The notes: generated by a model not told the origin, from the sequence alone. Positions 35,530 to 47,212 are shown, numbered from the stretch's first letter. The stretch is DNA of 64,000 bases from Lepisosteus oculatus (GCF_040954835.1 NC_090709.1:46828976-46892975), one strand, 5' to 3'. Numbers and translations are program-made.

Positions 35530-35900
35530 AAACAGGACGCTGGTACCTGAAATGGACTGGCAGTGGCAGGCCGACTTGGTGAACATGAGAGACTACAGTG
35601 AGTTCAACAATGGTTTCTGTTACATCTTATCACGTATAGACATGTTGTCTAAATATGCCTGGGCCGTGCCACTGAAAAGTCTGGAGGTGTCGTGACAAGT
35701 GATTTCCGAAAAATATTTCAAGAGGGTCGTACTCCTAAAATGCAACAAACTGATGACAGAAAAGAATTTCTTAACAGGACCTTCCAAAATTTTCTCAAAT
35801 GTGAGAATATTGAACAATTCATTATGGCCAGTGATGTGAAGGTTAGTGTAATAGAGAGGTTTAACAGAACTTTTTCCACAGCACGTTTCATTTCATGTAT
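35530..35900 (+). pseudogene. Polinton integrase, plus-strand piece
   Basis: Two overlapping frames on the plus strand encode parts of a retroviral-type DDE integrase core. WQADLVNMRDYSEFNNG carries the first Asp, QTDDRKEFLNR the second and VIERFNRTF the Glu. There is a stop and frame change near 35695, and about 50 residues between the first and second Asp appear lost. The piece ends just after the Glu motif, where a minus-strand gene begins. Integrase would insert the element's DNA; this piece cannot be active. Confidence 0.75.
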
Positions 35901-36136
35901 GAGCTGATCGATGTTGCAGTAGTACCCTCTAGGTAAGGTACATGTTCATCAGCGATGAGACTATATGGACAGAAAATCTTATGCGGATAGTGCAGCTCGA
36001 CCAGACCCACTTCACAGTTCCCGTCCAGGTCAATTGCCTTTGCCAGATGCTCTGTGAAGTATGTGCTGGTGTTCTTTGGAAACATCTTTGAGGATGAATT
36101 ACTGGGCAGTGTAACATAGAAGACATTGGGGTTCAT
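35888..36136 (-). CDS. Conserved Polinton protein, N-terminal part
   Basis: An open frame of 82 residues starts MNPNVFYVTLPSNSS, with VGLVELHYPHKI further on. This type of N-terminus (FYVTLPSNSS) recurs in Polinton-encoded proteins of fish and invertebrates; the function is not established, and a virion component is a guess. It seems cut short at its C-terminus, where it meets the plus-strand integrase piece. The start is a good ATG. Confidence 0.5.
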   Translation of the reverse strand: MNPNVFYVTLPSNSSSKMFPKNTSTYFTEHLAKAIDLDGNCEVGLVELHYPHKIFCPYSLIADEHVPYLEGTTATSISSYMK

Positions 36137-36245
36137 TTTTCAGCACCTCTATAATTCTCTGACCTCAGAAGCCTTTACCCAACTATTGAATTTATCGCTC
36201 TATCTGCGCTACTTTACCAAAAGCTGTTTGTTTTTACCACACCCC

Positions 36246-36813
36246 TTAAATCTTTTGGATGCGACAGACGCTCTCAGCAGTGGGGTTTATCTTCTGTAGC
36301 TCTTCTGTGTAGAAGGAGCCCTTAATGTCATCGTCTGCGTAGTCCTGCAGTTTGTAATAGGGTCTCAGTGCCGGGGTCTGCTCTTTGACAATGAAAATTT
36401 CATCTGTGAAGGTCTGTTTATACCCCTTCTCAAACATTCCCTTTTATTTTGGACACCCGCACATGATCACCTACATTAAATGAAAACTTTGACGGTTTTC
36501 GCTTAAAGTGTTAGCCATAGACGGTTCTCCACATCTCAAGGGAGTTATCAGTCGTAACAGAAGCCGTGGGTCGTTTAATAGTCATGTGGTAACTATGATT
36601 ATAAAAGTAAATAAGATCAGACAGATCGAGATATCGAAAGGTGTTTTTGTGTGTCAGGTACCTCCACATTTTTGTTTTAATAGTTTGGTTAAACCTCTCT
36701 ATCACACTACTGCTCTGTGGGGGAAGGAGGGACATCCACCCTATAATAACACCATTGGTTGAAAAGGGGGTGGGACATGGGGTTTTAAAGTTTTGACAGA
36801 CGCTGCACACCAC
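36246..36813 (-). pseudogene. Polinton integrase, minus-strand piece
   Basis: The minus-strand frame from about 36715 begins at the integrase Glu motif (VIERFNQTIKTKMW). It continues through FRYLDLSDLIYFYNHSYH and a C-terminal DNA-binding part (FTDEIFIVKEQ, YKLQDYADDDIKGSFYTEEL), ending at 36246. An in-frame stop at ~36510 and a frame change near 36437 break it. The sequence before the Glu motif (36720-36813) is not integrase but promoter-like DNA, so the N-terminal half is missing. It overlaps the plus-strand piece only at the Glu motif. Confidence 0.8.
36745..36800. promoter_or_regulatory. CCAAT/GC-rich promoter-like block
   Basis: CCATTGGTTGAAAAGGGGG, then GTGGGACATGG, then AAAGTTTTGACA closely resembles the three-fold repeated block at 52070-52215. 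ATTGG is an inverted CCAAT box. It may be a remnant of a Polinton promoter. Confidence 0.4.
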
Positions 36814-36859
36814 AGTGGGGCAGACTTGAGTTTTTCAAGTAGCTCTCAGTTACCAGCAT

Positions 36860-37445
36860 TGGCTAGCAAGGTGCCCGGTACGTTGATTTCGGCCATTGCC
36901 CTCGTGAACACATCCCAATCTTTTAGCTTCTTACCGGCCTCAACTGATTGCTGTTGTGTGAGAGCCCTGACAAGATCAATCATGTGAGAGCCCTCAACGG
37001 GTGCCCCCTTGTACACAAATTTTCTTTAATTCCCGGCTATTAACGGTTTATTGTGTGCCATAGTCTTTAACAATATCTCGGCATTTCTCTGGAACCACTG
37101 AGACGCACTGTCTAAAATATACCCAAAGTCAGCGTCGGTCGATGACGGCTGTTGTGGTAATGCGTGTGATAGATCGGCGGGTGCATTTTTGGGTCGTACA
37201 ACAGTTAAAGTCCCCTCTTCAGAAACTTCCTGGCATACTAATGTCAAATACCGTTGTAACACCTGATTATATAATTTCACGTTTTCATATTCAGGCAGAT
37301 GCGAGTTCTGAAAAATGTCTCTCATTTCGTCATCCAACCTGCGGATTGTTATTTTTCTCACATCGGTTTCTTTGCCGGACCAGTCTAGGAGTCGATCGAG
37401 CTGTTTTTGAGGTACAAGGTACATTTTTTTTTCAGTGTGGTCCAT
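36860..37445 (-). pseudogene. Conserved Polinton accessory protein, unit 1
   Basis: The minus-strand frame from 37445 holds MYLVPQKQLDRLLDW near its N-terminus, a middle with YLTLVCQ, and WFQRNAEILLKTM. After a stop at 37026, coding resemblance continues (GSHMIDLVRALTQQQ) to about 36860, in the style of a small Polinton protein lying between integrase and ATPase. Its role is unknown. The start preferred is the inner ATG at MYLVPQ; the outer ATG depends on an A-run one base longer than in unit 2. Confidence 0.55.
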
Positions 37446-37446
37446 T

Positions 37447-37690
37447 ATCGGTGTTGTAGAAGCTCCGTAATCAATGGTACTACAATACTCAACAGTGTCC
37501 CGATAAAACTGCCGGACTGGTTCACCAAGAGTCTCTTTCTTTTAAGAGAAAGACCCCCTTTGACTCAAAGTCTTTAAAAGCTTATGCTTTCTCTTCAGGG
37601 TCCCAAACTGCTTAGCAGGCTTAGCTATTGCCTGTACAAGATCATCTGCAGCCCCACAGAGAATAGCTTTCCGGTGACTGGGGCTGGCTT
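37447..37690 (-). pseudogene. Small basic Polinton protein, unit 1 (frameshifted)
   Basis: The minus strand encodes a short protein with HRKAILCGAADDLVQ, basic patches (KRKHKLLKTL and LKRKRLLVNQ) and a hydrophobic tail (SFIGTLLSIVVPLI). Small proteins with this plan occur in Polintons and recall adenovirus core-type peptides. One extra C in a run near 37555 shifts the frame in the middle; unit 2 lacks it. Confidence 0.5.
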
Positions 37691-38444
37691 TTACCAGAAA
37701 ATGTAAGTGTCAGGTTTCTCCGAACGCGTGAAGACATGACGACGGCCCGAACGTGTTTTTTTGACTGAGTCTGTGGTTGCAAGATCACCGACTTTTAGAT
37801 TCTTTAAATACATAAGCCACGGGTACATCTGGGGGGAAAAGACCTGTTCACAAGCGATAGTCATCTGGGGTGTCGGCATTTAAATCCACCAACAAGTAAC
37901 CGAAAGGTTTTTTAGTAGCGTCATCAAACGCTTCCAAAAAAATCTGGCTTTACCGGGATACATATGCCGTGACAGGGTTGTAATCTGTAGTTTATCTCTA
38001 GGGTTTTTAAACAGCACCATGTACTTTGTATTTAACGCTATGGTTCTACTTTTCCGGCCTTGACAAAACACATTTTGGACGATATACATGATGCTGAGGT
38101 TTTGGTGGTGTACGTATTTTGTAAAAGCTTTTTCTATCTCATTATTTTCACACGCAGACTCCATCAAATCATCAACTATAATCAAATTTACTCTATCCGG
38201 TGGCAGTAGCTGGTCGTCGGAAAACGACGTCGGTAGTCCTTCTACAAAACTGAATGTATGGAAATTTCACAAGCAACTCAGCGTATAGAGGTTGCCAGCA
38301 GCTGTAACACCAGACTATGTTTTCGGGTTTACGAGTCATAACGGTATCACTGTTCTCCAAGAGCTGTTTTATAAAATAACTTTTACCGCAATTCGAGGGT
38401 CCGGACAAAATGCATGAAAAAGGGTGTTTTAACCTGACATCCAT
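37691..38444 (-). pseudogene. Polinton packaging ATPase, unit 1
   Basis: This is an A32/FtsK-type ATPase expected to drive DNA into capsids. Walker A (GPSNCGKSYF) lies near residue 15 and Walker B (LIIVDDLM) near 95. The start is MDVRLKHPFSC. It is broken by a one-base change near 38255, by a frame change in the T/A-run near 37945 (as seen in unit 2) and by a stop before the last ~25 residues. The open frame at 37691-37879 is mostly a shadow of this region. Confidence 0.8.
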
Positions 38445-38448
38445 CGTG

Positions 38449-41275
38449 TTAATATCCGTAGGGCAACGATGTCAAATTTTCTTGCAGCACCCGCTTGTCA
38501 TACAACACCTTCTGGGTTTTCTTTAAGGTCCGGGTCTCACTGCGCCAATCCTTTTTAACACGCACGATCATCGGCTGTTGAATAGAAATGTGTTTAAATT
38601 CCCGGCACTCTGCATAAGGGTTAACGCCATAGTCAAAAACCAAGTCCCGCAGACTCTCAAAGTTAACTTTTTCACAATTGTTCACATTGAGCGTAATGCC
38701 TTTCACCTTTAAACAGGCTTTCCCACCAGACAGCTTGTACCCATACGACTTGGGTCCTGTTGATACAAACTCGGTGATGTGTTGTCCAGCATCGATTTCG
38801 CTGGTCAGCTCACCCAAATAGTCACCCAGCCCCGGATTCCACTCACCTTCCCGGCTCACAAAGATAATGGAATCTGTGTCGTGGTACAGACAGCGGCCTT
38901 GCAAAGCATTTAGCAGATTGTATAACTCCAAGCGGGCATAGGCGGTTGTAAAGCTAGCGATGAAAATGTTAGTGTTTGAATGGCCTGTATAGTGGTGTTT
39001 AGTGTTTAGTGTGTTTCCACGTAACACAGGCTGTGTTTTCATGATAAACTCGCAGGCTGACACCTTATGATATGGCGTAAATAAGTACCTGAACAATTCA
39101 TCGGGGTTTCTCACACTGGTGTTCTGTGGTAAATTGTCTCTTTGTCCATACTTCTCCCAGAAACTGTTCAAGGCAATTTTTGAAAGCTGTCTTTTGGCCG
39201 GATTCTTTTTAATGTTGCCGGGGTCCAGCCGGACACCCTCTTTTTCATAATATTCGCTGATATATCTTTGTTGTTTTGCGACATCTGTACACCACTCTGG
39301 AAACCCCGAAGCTTCCTGTTTCCCTTTCAGATGCAGTTTGATGTAGTCGGAAAAAAGATTGTGTGAGGACTTTTCAAAATGTCAAATTTCATAAATTTTA
39401 CCCACTCTATACCCCAGATCTAAGGCCATAATTCAGGGGCGCACCAGACACCAGTCAAGACGCGATCTTCATCACCGTGCTCACAGGGGGTGGTCTGTTT
39501 TGTTTCACCACATGTACGACAGTGTTGACAGTTTTTTTGTCAATTTTGGTTGGAAGAACTGGAAAGTACAAACATCTGGGTGGGTAAACTTTCACCTTTG
39601 CTAAACCGAAATATTGTTTTAAATCTCCAAAGTTTTTATAAATTATTCGGGGGTGCCCCAGTGGGTATTTTTTAGTTTTGTTCACAAATGGATACAGACT
39701 GGTGAAATCATAGTAATGGATTTTTTCACCGGGCTGCGCTGTGTAATGCAAACAAATCTCATTTGTTCTCCCCCCAAAAAGCGACTCGCGCGGTTGCAGA
39801 GGCTCTGGTAACTGCGCAGCTGTTAGAAATTTACCAAAGTCTCCATTTTCAACAAGCATGTCTCTGAACTCGTGCTCCCACAAAACACGCACGTTAAAAC
39901 CTCTCATTTTGAGAAAATTAATTTTCACCATTGTCTTTCTGTACAACCAACCAAAAGTAGTGTTTGTCAGCGGATTAAAATCGTTTTTACAATAACAAAC
40001 GCTACAACCGTGAAAAAAGCAACCGTTGAACTCAAAGGCTGTCGGCACTCTGTCAATTACAGCATAACCATCCAGAAAATATGGGCCAACTTTGAACTCA
40101 CCGGCCGTGGTTAATGCGTGTTGGATTTTAACGGGCTCTGTGTGTTCGATGTACATAAGCCATTGACTGCTGGGTGTAGAAAATCGTTTTTGCTGGCGGT
40201 GGTAATTTTCATGGGGTAGCAACGCAATCGTCTCTTCCTGTAAAAACATAAGTCTGAACATGGCCATGCAGACACTAGCGATGGTCACAAACTGAAAGGG
40301 GTCGATGCAGACAACACAGGCGGCCCCTGACTCAGTCACGCGTGTCTGTCTGGTCATATTCATGACCTCGTCCCGAAACCTGATACAGCCTTCTCTTAGA
40401 ATTGCCACATCCAACTGGCAGTAACGTTTCAACTCTCTCTGTAAGTTAAACACACTTCCCTTGCATTCTTCATACCAAACCAAAAACCCGGCTTTCTCGC
40501 TCTGCAGCATGTAGTTAACGCCGTAAAGTTCTGGTGGCGGCAGCGAGCCGTCATAATTTTGGTTTTCTGAAGTGTTCATCAAGTGTGGAAAATGACCCTT
40601 AGCCCCAGGGAACCCCATGGCGGCCGGCAGTTTGCTTCATTTCATAGGTAGAACGTTTAAAGAATCGATAAATCTGATGTTCAGAGCTTTTACAGTCATA
40701 CACATTATCTTACCACCCTGATTAATTAGTTCAACGTCCATCTTTTCAGCTAACAACTGTCTGATTATTAGGTAATTGTCATATCCCTTGCCATTCTGCG
40801 ATATGAACGTATGGTTTTTGAAACGTCTATCGATAAATTTACACACAAAATCCTTTAGACAAATTTCACCATAAAATTCCCAGCTTCGTTTATTGTCAAT
40901 ATGAAGGGCGTGGATGTAATTTGGTATGTGTGTCCCCGTTTCTTGCATGCATTCAAAGTCGAAAAAATGTACTTGTTTGAAATTTTGGGGTTGTCCAAAG
41001 GCAGTATGTAGCACAAATGTGTGTCAGGGGTGTCGATCATGTTGTTACAACGCGAGCACAGTTTCTTTACATTTGTGACTTGCGAGGTTATAAACCCCAC
41101 ATTTCTCACAAAAGACCCTGCGCTCACACTTACTAACACCCGACGCCGCATTCCGAAAGTGTCTCGCCAAACACTGAGAGCTACGACAAAAGACCTTACA
41201 GGCCGGGCAATTCTGAATTTCTGCATCAATTTTGCAACACTGGGGATCTAAACAGGTTTTACAAGCTACCAGCAT
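38449..41275 (-). pseudogene. Polinton family B DNA polymerase, unit 1 (N-truncated)
   Basis: Protein-primed DNA polymerase. Pieces on the minus strand are a cysteine-rich segment (CPACKVFCRSSQC, ~41200), the exonuclease motif FDFECMQ (~40950), the polymerase motif DFTSLYP (~39700), motif B (NSFWEKYG, ~39165) and motif C (YHDTDSI, ~38880). It is broken by single-base length changes near 41090, 40965 and 39535 and by a region without a clean frame at 39171-39455. The N-terminal ~290 residues are missing because the duplication boundary falls inside the gene. It cannot make a working enzyme. Confidence 0.85.
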
Positions 41276-41279
41276 TGGC

Positions 41280-41859
41280 TAGCAAGGTGCCCGGTATGTT
41301 GATTTCGGCCATTGCCCCTGTGAACACATCCCAATCTTTTAGCTTCTTACCGGCCTCAACTGATTGCTGTTGTGTGAGAGCCCTGACAAGATCAATCATA
41401 TGAGAGCCCTCAACGGGTGCCCCCTTGTACACAAATTTTCTTCAATTCCCGGCTATAAAGGTTTATTGTGTGCCATAGTCTTTAACAATATCTCGGCATT
41501 TCTCTGGAACCACTGAGACGCACTGTCTAAAATATACCCAAAGTCAGCGTCGGTCGATGACGGCTGTTGTGGTAATGTGTGTGATAGATCGGCGGGTGCA
41601 TTTTTGGGTCGTACAACAGTTAAAGTCCCCTCTTCAGAAACTTCCTGGCATACTAATGTCAAATACCGTTGTAACACCTGATTATATAATTTCACGTTTT
41701 CATATTCAGGCAGATGCGAGTTCTGAAAAATGTCTCTCATTTCGTCATCCAACCTGCGGGTTGTTATATTTCTCACATCGGTTTCTTTGCCAGACCAGTC
41801 TAGGAGTCGATCGAGCTGTTTTTGACGTACAAGGTACATTTTTTTTCAGTGTGGTCCAT
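41280..41859 (-). pseudogene. Conserved Polinton accessory protein, unit 2
   Basis: Same protein as at 36860-37445. The open frame runs 41839-41453 from MYLVRQKQLDRLLDW; a stop near 41453 precedes the GSHMIDLVRALTQQQ-like part. The upstream ATG at 41859 overlaps the stop of the basic-protein gene (TAATG) but is out of frame by one A in the homopolymer. Confidence 0.55.
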
Positions 41860-42114
41860 TATCGGTGTTGAAGAAGCTCCGTAATCAATGGTACTACAAT
41901 ACTCAACAGTGTCCCGATAAAACTGCCGGACTGGTTCACCAAGAGTCTCTTTCTTTTAAGAGAAAGACCCCTTTGACTCAAAGTCTTTAAAAGCTTATGC
42001 TTTCTCTTCAGGGTCCCAAACTGCTTAGCAGGCTTAGCTATTGTCTGTACAAGATCATCTGAAGCCCCACAGAGAATAGCTTTCCGGTGACTGGGGCTGG
42101 CTTTTACCAGAAAT
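41859..42114 (-). CDS. Small basic Polinton protein, unit 2 (open)
   Basis: The frame is open from about 42114 to the stop at 41859-41861, giving ~80 residues. It contains HRKAILCGASDDLVQ, two basic patches (KRKHKLLKTL and LKRKRLLVNQ) and a hydrophobic C-terminus. No ATG is found at the expected start, so the 5' end may be damaged or a different start used. It is the unbroken counterpart of 37447-37690. Confidence 0.5.
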
Positions 42115-42856
42115 TGTAAGTGTCAGGTTTCTCCGAACGCGTGAAGACATGACGACGGCCCGAACGTGTTTTTTTGACTGAGTCTGTGGTTGCGAGATCA
42201 CCGACTTTTAGATTCTTTAAATACATAAGCCACTGGTACATCTGGGGGGAAAAGACCTGTTCACAAGCGATAGTCATCTGGGGTGTCGGCATTTAAATCC
42301 ACCAACAAGTAACCGAAAGGTTTTTTAGTTGCGTCATCAAACGCTTCCAAAAAAATCTGGCTTTACCGGGATACATATGCCATGACAGGGTTGTAATCTG
42401 TAGTTTATCTCTAGGGTTTTTAAACAGCACCATGTACTTTGTATTTAATGCTATGGTTCTACTTTTCCGGCCTTGACAAAACACATTTTGGACGATATAC
42501 ATGATGCTGACGTTTCGGTGGTGTACGTATTTGGTAAAAGGTTTTTCTATCTCATTATTTTCACACGCAGACTCCATCGAATCATCAACTATAATCAAAT
42601 TTACTCTACCCGGCGGCAGTAGCTGGTCGTCGGAAAACGACGTCGGTAGTCCTTCTATAAACTGAATGTATGGAAATTTCACAAGCAACTCATCGTATAG
42701 AGGTTGCCAGCAGCTGTAACACCAGACTATGTTTTCGGGTTTACGAGTCATAACGGTATCACCGCTCTCCAAGAGCTGTTTTATAAAATAACTTTTACCG
42801 CAATTCGAGGGTCCAGACAAAATGCATGAAAATGGGTGTTTTAACCTGACATCCAT
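42104..42856 (-). pseudogene. Polinton packaging ATPase, unit 2
   Basis: The first 170 residues are in one open frame (42856-42340) with Walker A GPSNCGKSYF and Walker B LIIVDDSM, longer than in unit 1. Near 42345 a T-run shift moves the frame, and a TGA stops the resumed frame before the natural end. Both lesions appear in unit 1 as well, so they predate the duplication. It would act in capsid packaging in a live relative. Confidence 0.8.
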
Positions 42857-42860
42857 CGTG

Positions 42861-45800
42861 TTAATATCCGTAGGGCAACGATGTTAAATTTTCTTGCAGC
42901 ACCCGCTTGTCATACACCACCTTCTGGGTTTTCTTTAAGGTCCGGGTCTCAATGCGCCAATCCTTTTTAACACGCACGATCATCGGCTGTTGAATAGAAA
43001 TGTGTTTAAATTCCCGGCACTCTGCATAAGGGTTAACGCCATAGTCAAAAACCAAGTCCCGCAGACTCTCAAAGTTAACTTTTTCACAATTGTTCACATT
43101 GAGCGTAATGCCTTTCACCTTTAAACAGGCTTTCCCTCCAGACAGTTTGTACCCGTACGACTTGGGTCCTGTTGATACAAACTCGGTGATGTGTTGTCCA
43201 GCATCGATTTCGCTGGTCAGCTCACCCAAATAGTCACCCAGCCCCGGATTCCACTCACCCTCCCGGCTCACAAAGATAATGGAATCTGTGTCGTGGTACA
43301 GACAGTGGCCTTGCAAAGCGTTTAGCAGATTGTATAACTCCAAGCGGGCATAGGCGGTTGTAAAGCTAGCGATGAAAATGTTAGTGTTTGAATGGCCTGT
43401 ATAGTGGTGTTTAGTGTTCAGGCTGTGTTTTCATGATAAACTCGCAGGCTGACACCTTATGATATGGCGTAAATAAGTACCTGAACAATTTATCGGGGTT
43501 TCTCACACTGGAGTTCTGTGGTAAATTGTCTCTTTGTCCATACTTCTCCCAGAAACTGTTCAAGGCAATTTTTGAAAGCTGTCATTTGGCTGGATTCTTT
43601 TTAATGTTGCCGGGGTCCAGCCGGACACACTCTTTTTCATAATATTCGCGGATATATCTCTGTTGTTTTGCGACATCTGTACACCACTCTGGAAACCCCG
43701 AAGCTTCCTGTTTCCCTTTCAGATGCAGTTTGATGTAGTCGGAAAAAAGATTGTGTGAGGACTTTTCGAAATGTCAAATTTCATCAATTTTACCCACTCT
43801 ATACCCCAGATCTAAGGCCATAATTCAGGGGCGCACCAGACACCAGTCAAGGCGCGATCTTCATCACCGTGCTCACAGGGGGTGGTCTGTTTTGTTTCAC
43901 CACATGTACGACAGTGTTGACAGTTTTTTTTGTCAATTTTGGTTGGAAGAACTGGAAAGTACAAACATCTGGGTGGGTAAACTTTCACCTTTGCTAAACC
44001 GAAATATTGTTTTAAATCTCCAAAGTTTTTATATATTATTCGGGGGTGCCCCAGTGGGTATTTTTTAGTTTTGTTCACAAATGGATACAGACTGGTGAAA
44101 TCATAGTAATGGATTTTTTCACCGGGCTGCGCTGTGTAATGCAAACAAATCTCATTTGTTCTCCCCCCAAAAAGCGACTCGCGCGGTTGCAGAGGCTCTG
44201 GTAATTGTGCGGCTGTTAGAAATTTACCAAAGTCTCCATTTTCAACAAGCATGTCTCTGAACTCGTGCTCCCACAAAACACACATGTTAAAACCTCTCAT
44301 TTTGAGAAAATTAATTTTCACCATTGTCTTTCTGTACAACCAACCAAAAGTAGTGTTTGTCAGCGGATTAAAATCGTTTTTACAATAACAAACGCTACAA
44401 CCGTGAAAAAAGCAACCGTTGAACTCAAAGGCTGTCGGCACTCTGTCAATTACAGCATAACCATCCAGAAAATATGGGCCAACTTTGAACTCACCGGCCG
44501 TGGTTAATGCGTGTTGGATTTTAACGGGCTCTGTGTGTTCGATGTACATAAGCCATTGACTGCTGGGTGTAGAAAATCGTTTTTGCTGGCGGTGGTAATT
44601 TTCATGGGGTAGCAACGCAATCGTCTCTTCCTGTAAAAACATAAGTCTGAACATGGCCATGCAGACACTAGCGATGGTCACAAACTGAAAGGGGTCGATG
44701 CAGACAACACAGGCAGCCCCTGACTCAGTCACGCGTGTCTGTCTGGTCATATTCATGACCTCGTCCCGAAACCTGATACAGCCTCCTCTTAGAATTGCCA
44801 CATCCAACTGGCAGTAACGTTTCAACTCTCTCTGTAAGTTAAACACACTTCCCTTGCATTCTTCATACCAAACCAAAAACCCGGCTTTCTCGCTCGGCAG
44901 CATGTAGTTAACGCCGTAAAGTTCTGGCGGCGGCAGCGAGCCGTCATAATTTTGGTTTTCTGAAGTGTTCATCAAGTGTGGAAAATGACCCTTAGCCCCA
45001 GGGAACCCCATGGCGGCCGGCAGTTTGCTTAATTTCATAGGTAGAACGTTTAAAGAATCGATAAATCTGATGTTCAGAGCTTTTACAGTCATACACATTA
45101 TCTTACCACCCTGATTAATTAGTTCAACGTCCATCTTTTCAGCTAACAACTGTCTGATTACTAGGTAATTGTCATATCCCTTGCCATTCTGCGATATGAA
45201 CGTATGGTTTTTGAAACGTCTATCGATAAATTTACACACAAAATCCTTTAGACAAATTTCACCATAAAATTCCCAGCTTCGTTTATTGTCAATATGAAGG
45301 GCGTGGATGTAATTTGGTATGTGTGTCCCCGTTTCTTGCATGCATTCAAAGTCGAAAAAAATGTACTTGTTTGAAATTTTGGGGTTGTCCAAAGGCAGTA
45401 TGTAACACAAATGTGTGTCAGGGGTGTCGATCACGTTGTTACAACGCGAGCACAGTTTCTTTACATTTGAGACTTGCGAGGTTATAAACCCCACATTTCT
45501 CACAAAAGACCCTGTGCTCACACTTACTAACACCCGACGCCGCATTCCGAAAGTGTCTCGCCAAACACTGAGAGCTACGACAAAAGACCTTACAGGCCGG
45601 GCAATTCTGAATTTCTGCATCAATTTTGCAACACTGGGGATCTAAACAGGTTTTACAAGCTTTAACACAGGCGTGTGCGTTCTTGTGGCTATACGCCGCA
45701 TGGCAGTTAGTGCAAAAATACGCCGCCCCCACAAAAGCTTTAATATTTAAAACCCCATAAAAATGCTGTTCATGCAGTAGAACAAAAAGTATTTTAGAAT

Positions 45801-46626
45801 TTGGTGGTGTGGGCCCCATTGTAAAATATTTCCAATCACCCTGGTCGTGGTACAAAATTCTAATGACCACCTTTAAATGTTTTTCAAAAGCGGTAATGTC
45901 TGACAAACTAATTTTCCGATTCTCTGGAAAACCCAACTCTTTGTGCATTCGTTTAGTGCCCTGTAACATTTCCCCATCGGTACAGCCTTCATTCAACAAA
46001 CCGTACACACTCCCGGCGAAACACAGAATACCGCCCATGTAATGTAAGTCGATAAGGTGGGCTTTTTTCTGAGCAATTACCCGGCTGTACAGAACGGATT
46101 TAAATCTTCGGCGGGCACCCCCCTGCATATTCCTAACTATCGTCACCACTAATCGGAGGCTGTCATCGGTGAGAACTTCTGTGTGGCTCTGTAAGAGGTC
46201 TGAGATGTGGCTTAAAATATCGGCAGCATTTAATTCTCCGGGTTGTCTCCTGTGTGAGAACAAGGGTTTGTTAAAACCACCCGCAGTCAAACACAACTGT
46301 ACAAAATCATCCGCCCCGATGTTTGGAGAAAGTTCATCCAATATTCTCTGGACTGCACCATGCACAACGTCCATAGCCTGTACATACGAGGCTATTCTGT
46401 CGAGATTAACAAAACGAAATTCTTCATGGTGCTCTGTTGCTCTAAAATTATTATAAGACCTGTTATAACTACGTATATGGTCCAGGAAAACTAAGGGGCC
46501 TCTATTTTCCCCTGCACCGCCACCAACCTGATTCAGATCGTTCAGTACAACCGGTTCTCGGTTTTCAAAGTTACCGCCATCCTGTTCTGCTACAGCACCC
46601 TCGGGCATTAAGTTATTTTCTACCAC
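42861..46626 (-). pseudogene. Polinton family B DNA polymerase, unit 2 (near full length)
   Basis: The N-terminal piece (46626-45439, 395 residues) starts MVENNLMPEGAV and ends in a cysteine/histidine-rich region. The middle piece (45623-43812, 603 residues) has exonuclease motif FDFECMQ, KRYCQLDVAIL and polymerase motif DFTSLYP. The C-terminal piece (43343-42861) has DTDSI and YGYKLSGGK. Frame changes lie near 45480 (shared with unit 1), around 43600-43810 and at a 20-bp deletion near 43420. Together the pieces cover about 1,200 residues, the normal size for a Polinton polymerase. It would replicate the element from a protein primer; this copy is inactive. Confidence 0.88.
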
Positions 46627-46798
46627 TGCATTTTCATTGCGTGGTTCGGGCGGTTCCTTGGGAAATCTGATGCCTCTCTCTGAATCTTTTACGACGCAAC
46701 AAACATGGTTTTGCCAGTTTAATTCTTTTATTTATGTACAAACGCTTGATGTTGGCAAGCGGTCGGTCTTTTAAACACTTTTTAGACAGCATGTTTAG

Positions 46799-47212
46799 TC
46801 ATTTATCCCGGTGGGTCTTCACCAATGCTCCCTGAAATAGCATTATGAGGTAATGAAATCCAGAGGTTAGATCGACATCCTCTTTAGAAAAAACGTCTAA
46901 GAGGCTAGCGGCGTAAACCTGGATCGTTTTTGTAAACACTGAATGTACACTTGCTAAAGTGGCTCTTAGATTCTCTAAATACCGCTTTTTATTCACCTAA
47001 TTAGTGCCCACCTTTGATACTAAGTCTGCAATGTACCGCACTGAGTATCCCACATCACCAAGCACCAAGTCTTTAGGCGCGTTATTATTTCGCTCCAATG
47101 GCTTGACACGTTTGGCTTTGGTCAGCGTCTTAACAGCCGTCTCCGATGCAGTTACCACCTTAGGGTCCGACGATTCCGCCACATTTGTTTCGCCGCTCGT
47201 CGATACAGCTGC
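46799..47212 (-). pseudogene. Unrecognised basic-N/helical protein, in-frame stop
   Basis: One minus-strand frame runs from a splice-acceptor-like site (TTATTCACACAG, ending about 47213) to the stop at 46799, interrupted by a single TAG at 46997. The first half is Lys/Arg-rich (KTLTKAKRVKPLERN). The second is helix-rich (FTKTIQVYAASLLDVF). There is no ATG at the start, which fits a downstream exon. Layout and helix spacing faintly recall histone-fold proteins, but this is only an impression. It lies just upstream of the polymerase gene, on the same strand. Confidence 0.4.

Larger units (their letters stand above)
36852..41268. repeat. Polinton core tandem duplication, unit 1
   Basis: The unit begins ACCAGCATTGGCTAGCAAGG and ends TTTTACAAGCT. 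Unit 2 follows directly at 41269 with the same start. The two are nearly identical over 4.4 kb by eye. At the junction the unit end (CAAGCT) meets the unit start (ACCAGC), with about one base of shared identity. Confidence 0.9.
41269..45660. repeat. Polinton core tandem duplication, unit 2
   Basis: It starts exactly as unit 1 and diverges from it only where unit 1 ends, after TTTTACAAGC. Beyond 45660 the polymerase gene continues into its N-terminal part, so the left unit is the inserted or truncated one. Differences include a 20-bp deletion near 43420. Confidence 0.9.

Noticed and set aside
37691-37879. 62-residue frame MPTPQMTIACEQ... repeated at 42104-42292
   Set aside because: It overlaps the C-terminal part of the ATPase in another frame and is duplicated only as part of the core unit.
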